DNA from: Chloroflexota bacterium
GTDB lineage: Bacteria; Chloroflexota; Limnocylindria; QHBO01
Assembly: GCA_005882055.1 (NCBI GenBank)
Contig: VBGQ01000046.1
Coordinates: 1-5,538 of the forward strand
Reading direction: 5' to 3'
DNA: 5,538 nt
Part shown: one piece after another, positions 3,717-5,538 of the stretch
Layout of the letters: the number at the start of each line of letters is the position of its first letter
Position numbering within the stretch: the first letter of the stretch is position 1
Made by a program: the position numbers and the translations under genes
Notes under the pieces: model-generated
Told to the model about the DNA's origin: nothing
Databases searched by the model: none
The model's input: the letters and a program-made list of their open reading frames with translations, nothing else

Positions 3717-5126
3717 ATGGCCCTGCGAACCTCCTCGCTCGAGACGCTCTCTTCCGACCTCGAAGGCCGGCTTATCAGCCCAACCGACGATGACTACGAC
3801 GCGCAGCGCCAGGTCTTCCTGGGCGACTTCGACAAACGCCCTGCCGCGATTGCCCGTGTGGCGAACGCGGATGACGTCGCGCGCGTCATCGGCTTCGCGA
3901 GCGACACCGGGGTCGAGCTCGCGGTCCGTTGCGGTGGCCACAGCGCCATGGGCCAGAGCACGACCGATGGCGGCCTGGTCCTCGACCTGCGCGACCTGAC
4001 GACCATCGACATCGATCCCGAAACGAAGACTGCCTGGGCCGGCGCCGGCCTCAGCGCCGTTGAGCTCACGAAGGCGACGGGGGAGCACGGGCTGGCGGTG
4101 GGCTTTGGCGATACGGGATCGGTCGGGATCAGCGGAATCACGCTGGGCGGCGGCATCGGATACATGGTCAGAAAGCACGGGCTGACGGTTGATTCGCTCC
4201 TAGCAGCCGAGCTCGTGACCGCCGACGGCGAGCTCCACCACCTGGACGCCGACCACGATCCGGACCTGTTTTGGGCGATCCGCGGCGGCGGTGGCAACTT
4301 CGGAGTCGTCACGCGGCTCAAATACCAGCTCCACGACACCAGCGGAGCGGTGGGCGGAATCCTGATCCTGCCGGCCACGGTCGAGACGGTCACCGGGTTC
4401 ATTGCCGCTGCCGAGTCGGCTCCGGAGGAGCTATCGGCCATCGCCAACGTCATGCCCCTGCCGCCAATGCCCATGGTCCCCGAGGACCTCCACGGAACCA
4501 TGGCGATCATGGCGATCATGGTCCACCTGGGCGACGTCGCAGCGGGCGAGGCGGCGGTCGCACCGTTCAAGGCGCTGGCGACCCCACTGTTCGACGGGGT
4601 TGGACCGATGGCGTACGCAGACATCTACCCGCCGGAGGATCCGAGCTATCGACCGATGCCGGCGCAGCGCGGGATGTTCTTGGACCACGTTGACCGCGCC
4701 GTCGCGCAGACCATCCTCGACCGGCTGGAAGCGTCCGACGCGAGCCTCCGCGCCGCACAGCTGCGCGTGCTCGGTGGGGCGATGGCACGCGTGCCGGCGG
4801 ACGCGACCGCATTCGGCTACCGCGACAGGCGAATCCTCGTGCAGCTTGTGAACTTCTACGACGGCACGCCCGAGGACTATGCCCATCGCCGGGCGTGGGT
4901 CGACGAGTTCGCGGACGCGGTCGACCAGGGGGTTGAGGGCGCGTACGTCAATTTCGTGACCATCGAGGGGCCTCGGGCCGCCTACCCGAAGGCCACGTGG
5001 GAGCGCCTCGCGGCGATCAAGCAACGCTACGACCCGACCAACTTGTTCCGTCTGAACCAGAACGTGCCACCGGCTGGCGATGACGGCGGCGGACCGAGCC
5101 CGGCCCTATCCAGGCTGGAGAGATAG
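3717..5126 (+). CDS. FAD-binding oxidoreductase (FAD_binding_4 plus berberine-bridge C-terminal domain)
   Basis: 469 residues from ATG 3717, normal for this family of covalent flavin oxidases/dehydrogenases acting on sugars, alkaloids or polyketides. KRPAAIARVANADDVARVIGFA (40-61) begins the FAD domain. RCGGHS (71-76) holds His75, the expected 8-alpha-histidyl FAD link. TGSVGISGITLGGGIGY (133-149) is the pyrophosphate loop; Thr133 replaces the cysteine that gives a second FAD bond in bicovalent enzymes, so single attachment is expected. DLFWAIRGGGGNFGVVT follows. The BBE domain ends the chain from Tyr410 (YVNF) through RYDPTNLFRLNQNVPP. The substrate is unknown. No signal peptide is seen, so it is probably cytoplasmic. 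The frame is open to ATG 3654, overlapping the toxin by 17 bp, and to ATG 3696. I prefer 3717 for its -10-like AATACT at 3704-3709 and because the added residues match nothing expected. Confidence 0.9.
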   Translation: MALRTSSLETLSSDLEGRLISPTDDDYDAQRQVFLGDFDKRPAAIARVANADDVARVIGFASDTGVELAVRCGGHSAMGQSTTDGGLVLDLRDLTTIDIDPETKTAWAGAGLSAVELTKATGEHGLAVGFGDTGSVGISGITLGGGIGYMVRKHGLTVDSLLAAELVTADGELHHLDADHDPDLFWAIRGGGGNFGVVTRLKYQLHDTSGAVGGILILPATVETVTGFIAAAESAPEELSAIANVMPLPPMPMVPEDLHGTMAIMAIMVHLGDVAAGEAAVAPFKALATPLFDGVGPMAYADIYPPEDPSYRPMPAQRGMFLDHVDRAVAQTILDRLEASDASLRAAQLRVLGGAMARVPADATAFGYRDRRILVQLVNFYDGTPEDYAHRRAWVDEFADAVDQGVEGAYVNFVTIEGPRAAYPKATWERLAAIKQRYDPTNLFRLNQNVPPAGDDGGGPSPALSRLER

Positions 5127-5310
5127 CCATCCAGGGTCCTGTCGGGCCCGCTCAGTGGGGGACCGATGACCAACCCACCAGCCTGAGTGGTCGAAAAGCA
5201 GCTGGCGTCGACGGCCAACGCGGAATCCACCGGGCCGATGGTGGTAACTCAAGCCAGGCTGGAATCCGCGACTAACGGACCCGTAATGATGCGGGTGCCA
5301 CTTTTCCCGC
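5127..5310. other. 184-bp structured spacer between the oxidoreductase and the right Xre gene
   Basis: No credible gene. It holds several inverted repeats. CTCAGTGGG (5151-5159) can pair with CCCA (5174-5177) and CTGAG (5183-5187), a possible end structure for the oxidoreductase mRNA. CGCGGAATCC (5219-5228) and GGAATCCGCG (5261-5270) are inverted with one mismatch, and CCACC/GGTGG (5227-5231/5240-5244) forms an inner hairpin. A start-codon inverted repeat is at 5289-5312. No T-run terminator is seen on the plus strand. Confidence 0.5.
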
Positions 5311-5312
5311 AT
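5289..5312. promoter_or_regulatory. Inverted repeat over the promoter and start codon of the right Xre gene
   Basis: ATGCGGG (5289-5295) and CCCGCAT (5306-5312) are perfect 7-bp inverted arms around a 10-bp centre. The centre carries CACTTT (5299-5304) at -12 to -7 from the ATG at 5311, which keeps the key A at -11 and T at -7 of a -10 element. The right arm includes the first two bases of the start codon. It is best read as an autorepression operator on a leaderless promoter, or alternatively as an RNA hairpin. Confidence 0.45.
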
Positions 5313-5538
5313 GGGAATCCGTCGGACGGCGATCGACGAGGCTTCCCGACGAACCCAGCGTCAGCTGGACGACCTCGTTCGCGACCTGCGCGATGCGCGG
5401 CTCGCGGCTGGCTTGTCCCAGGCCGCGGTCGCCCATGCCGTTCACCTGTCCCCCCAGTGGGTCGCCCTGCTCGAGAAGGGCAACGGGGCGACCTACGTTC
5501 TTCAGCTTGCTCGGTGGGGAGCAGCCGTGGGCCTCGAC
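5311..5538 (+). CDS. Xre-family helix-turn-helix protein, cut by right window edge
   Basis: Seventy-six codons are open from ATG 5311 to the edge, so the C-terminus is missing. Residues 1-25 form a charged amphipathic helix (RRTQRQLDDLVRDLRDAR). The Xre domain follows: RLAAGLSQAAVAHAVHLSPQ, then WVALLEKG and YVLQLARWGAAVGLD. In place of the usual Ser/Thr/Arg-rich recognition helix it has LSPQWVALLEKG, still a standard Cro/C1 pattern. ATG 5311 is the only possible upstream start, since an in-frame TGA lies at 5287. There is no Shine-Dalgarno, and a -10-like CACTTT fits a leaderless start. The long N-terminal helix with a weak Xre core recalls proteins that are very numerous in Chloroflexota/Limnocylindria-like genomes and often continue into a C-terminal domain; that part is from memory and cannot be checked here. 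Confidence 0.85.
   Translation, partial: MGIRRTAIDEASRRTQRQLDDLVRDLRDARLAAGLSQAAVAHAVHLSPQWVALLEKGNGATYVLQLARWGAAVGLD

Noticed and set aside
4500..4521. Tandem 9-bp repeat ATGGCGATC encoding MAIMAIM, as a possible repeat expansion
   Set aside because: The local protein length matches my recollection of homologues at this spot (HG...GD spacing), so it looks like ordinary hydrophobic strand coding and not an inserted repeat.
3794..4624. Minus-strand 276-codon open frame inside the FAD oxidoreductase
   Set aside because: Low-complexity Ser/Pro/Ala translation opposite a well-recognised gene; a codon-bias shadow.
5106..5312. Minus-strand 68-codon frames in the spacer before the right Xre gene
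   Set aside because: No domain, no start signal, partly overlapping the oxidoreductase end; the spacer is better explained by inverted repeats.
1..5538. CRISPR array, insertion sequence, phage or defence island
   Set aside because: No regularly spaced repeats, transposase or integrase and no defence genes apart from one ordinary toxin-antitoxin pair. Two Xre proteins at the edges are not enough to call a mobile region.

Overview
This is a short, GC-rich window (roughly two-thirds G+C by eye) with densely packed genes. It looks like chromosome from a soil or freshwater bacterium. The protein styles resemble those common in uncultured Chloroflexota (Limnocylindria/Ellin6529-like) and high-GC actinobacterial lineages: the FAD oxidoreductase ending in a berberine-bridge domain, the Xre protein at the right edge, the alpha/alpha-toroid protein, and the Cys-rich methyltransferase. 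This placement is inferred from recalled family resemblance and was not searched.

Layout. On the minus strand, a RibD-C/dihydrofolate-reductase-like gene (641-1246) overlaps a VOC/glyoxalase-like gene (240-644) by ATGA. An Xre helix-turn-helix gene follows 35 nt later and runs off the left edge (1-204). Divergent to this cluster, with start codons only 18 bp apart, is an alpha/alpha-toroid (prenyltransferase/squalene-cyclase-like) gene (1264-2244). A 200-bp spacer with hairpins leads to a class I SAM methyltransferase (2445-3104). A type II toxin-antitoxin operon follows, with a Phd/YefM antitoxin (3139-3414) and a RelE/YafQ-like toxin (3416-3670). It has a good sigma70 promoter and a palindromic operator built on TGTAC motifs. 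Next is a monocovalent-type FAD-dependent oxidoreductase (3717-5126). A structured 184-bp spacer precedes a second Xre helix-turn-helix gene, which runs off the right edge (5311-5538).

How the parts relate. I see no single pathway and no clear new defence or biosynthetic system. The most coherent signal is regulatory. At the first gene of nearly every transcription unit a -10-like TANNNT hexamer sits at or within two bases of -12 to -7 relative to the start codon, and no Shine-Dalgarno is visible. The clear Shine-Dalgarno I see belongs to the operon-internal toxin gene. This points to widespread leaderless transcription. It also makes the 17-bp region between the divergent genes a candidate symmetric bidirectional promoter, with the two -10 elements overlapping on opposite strands. 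Inverted repeats sit on the promoters of both Xre genes and the toxin-antitoxin operon, consistent with autoregulation.
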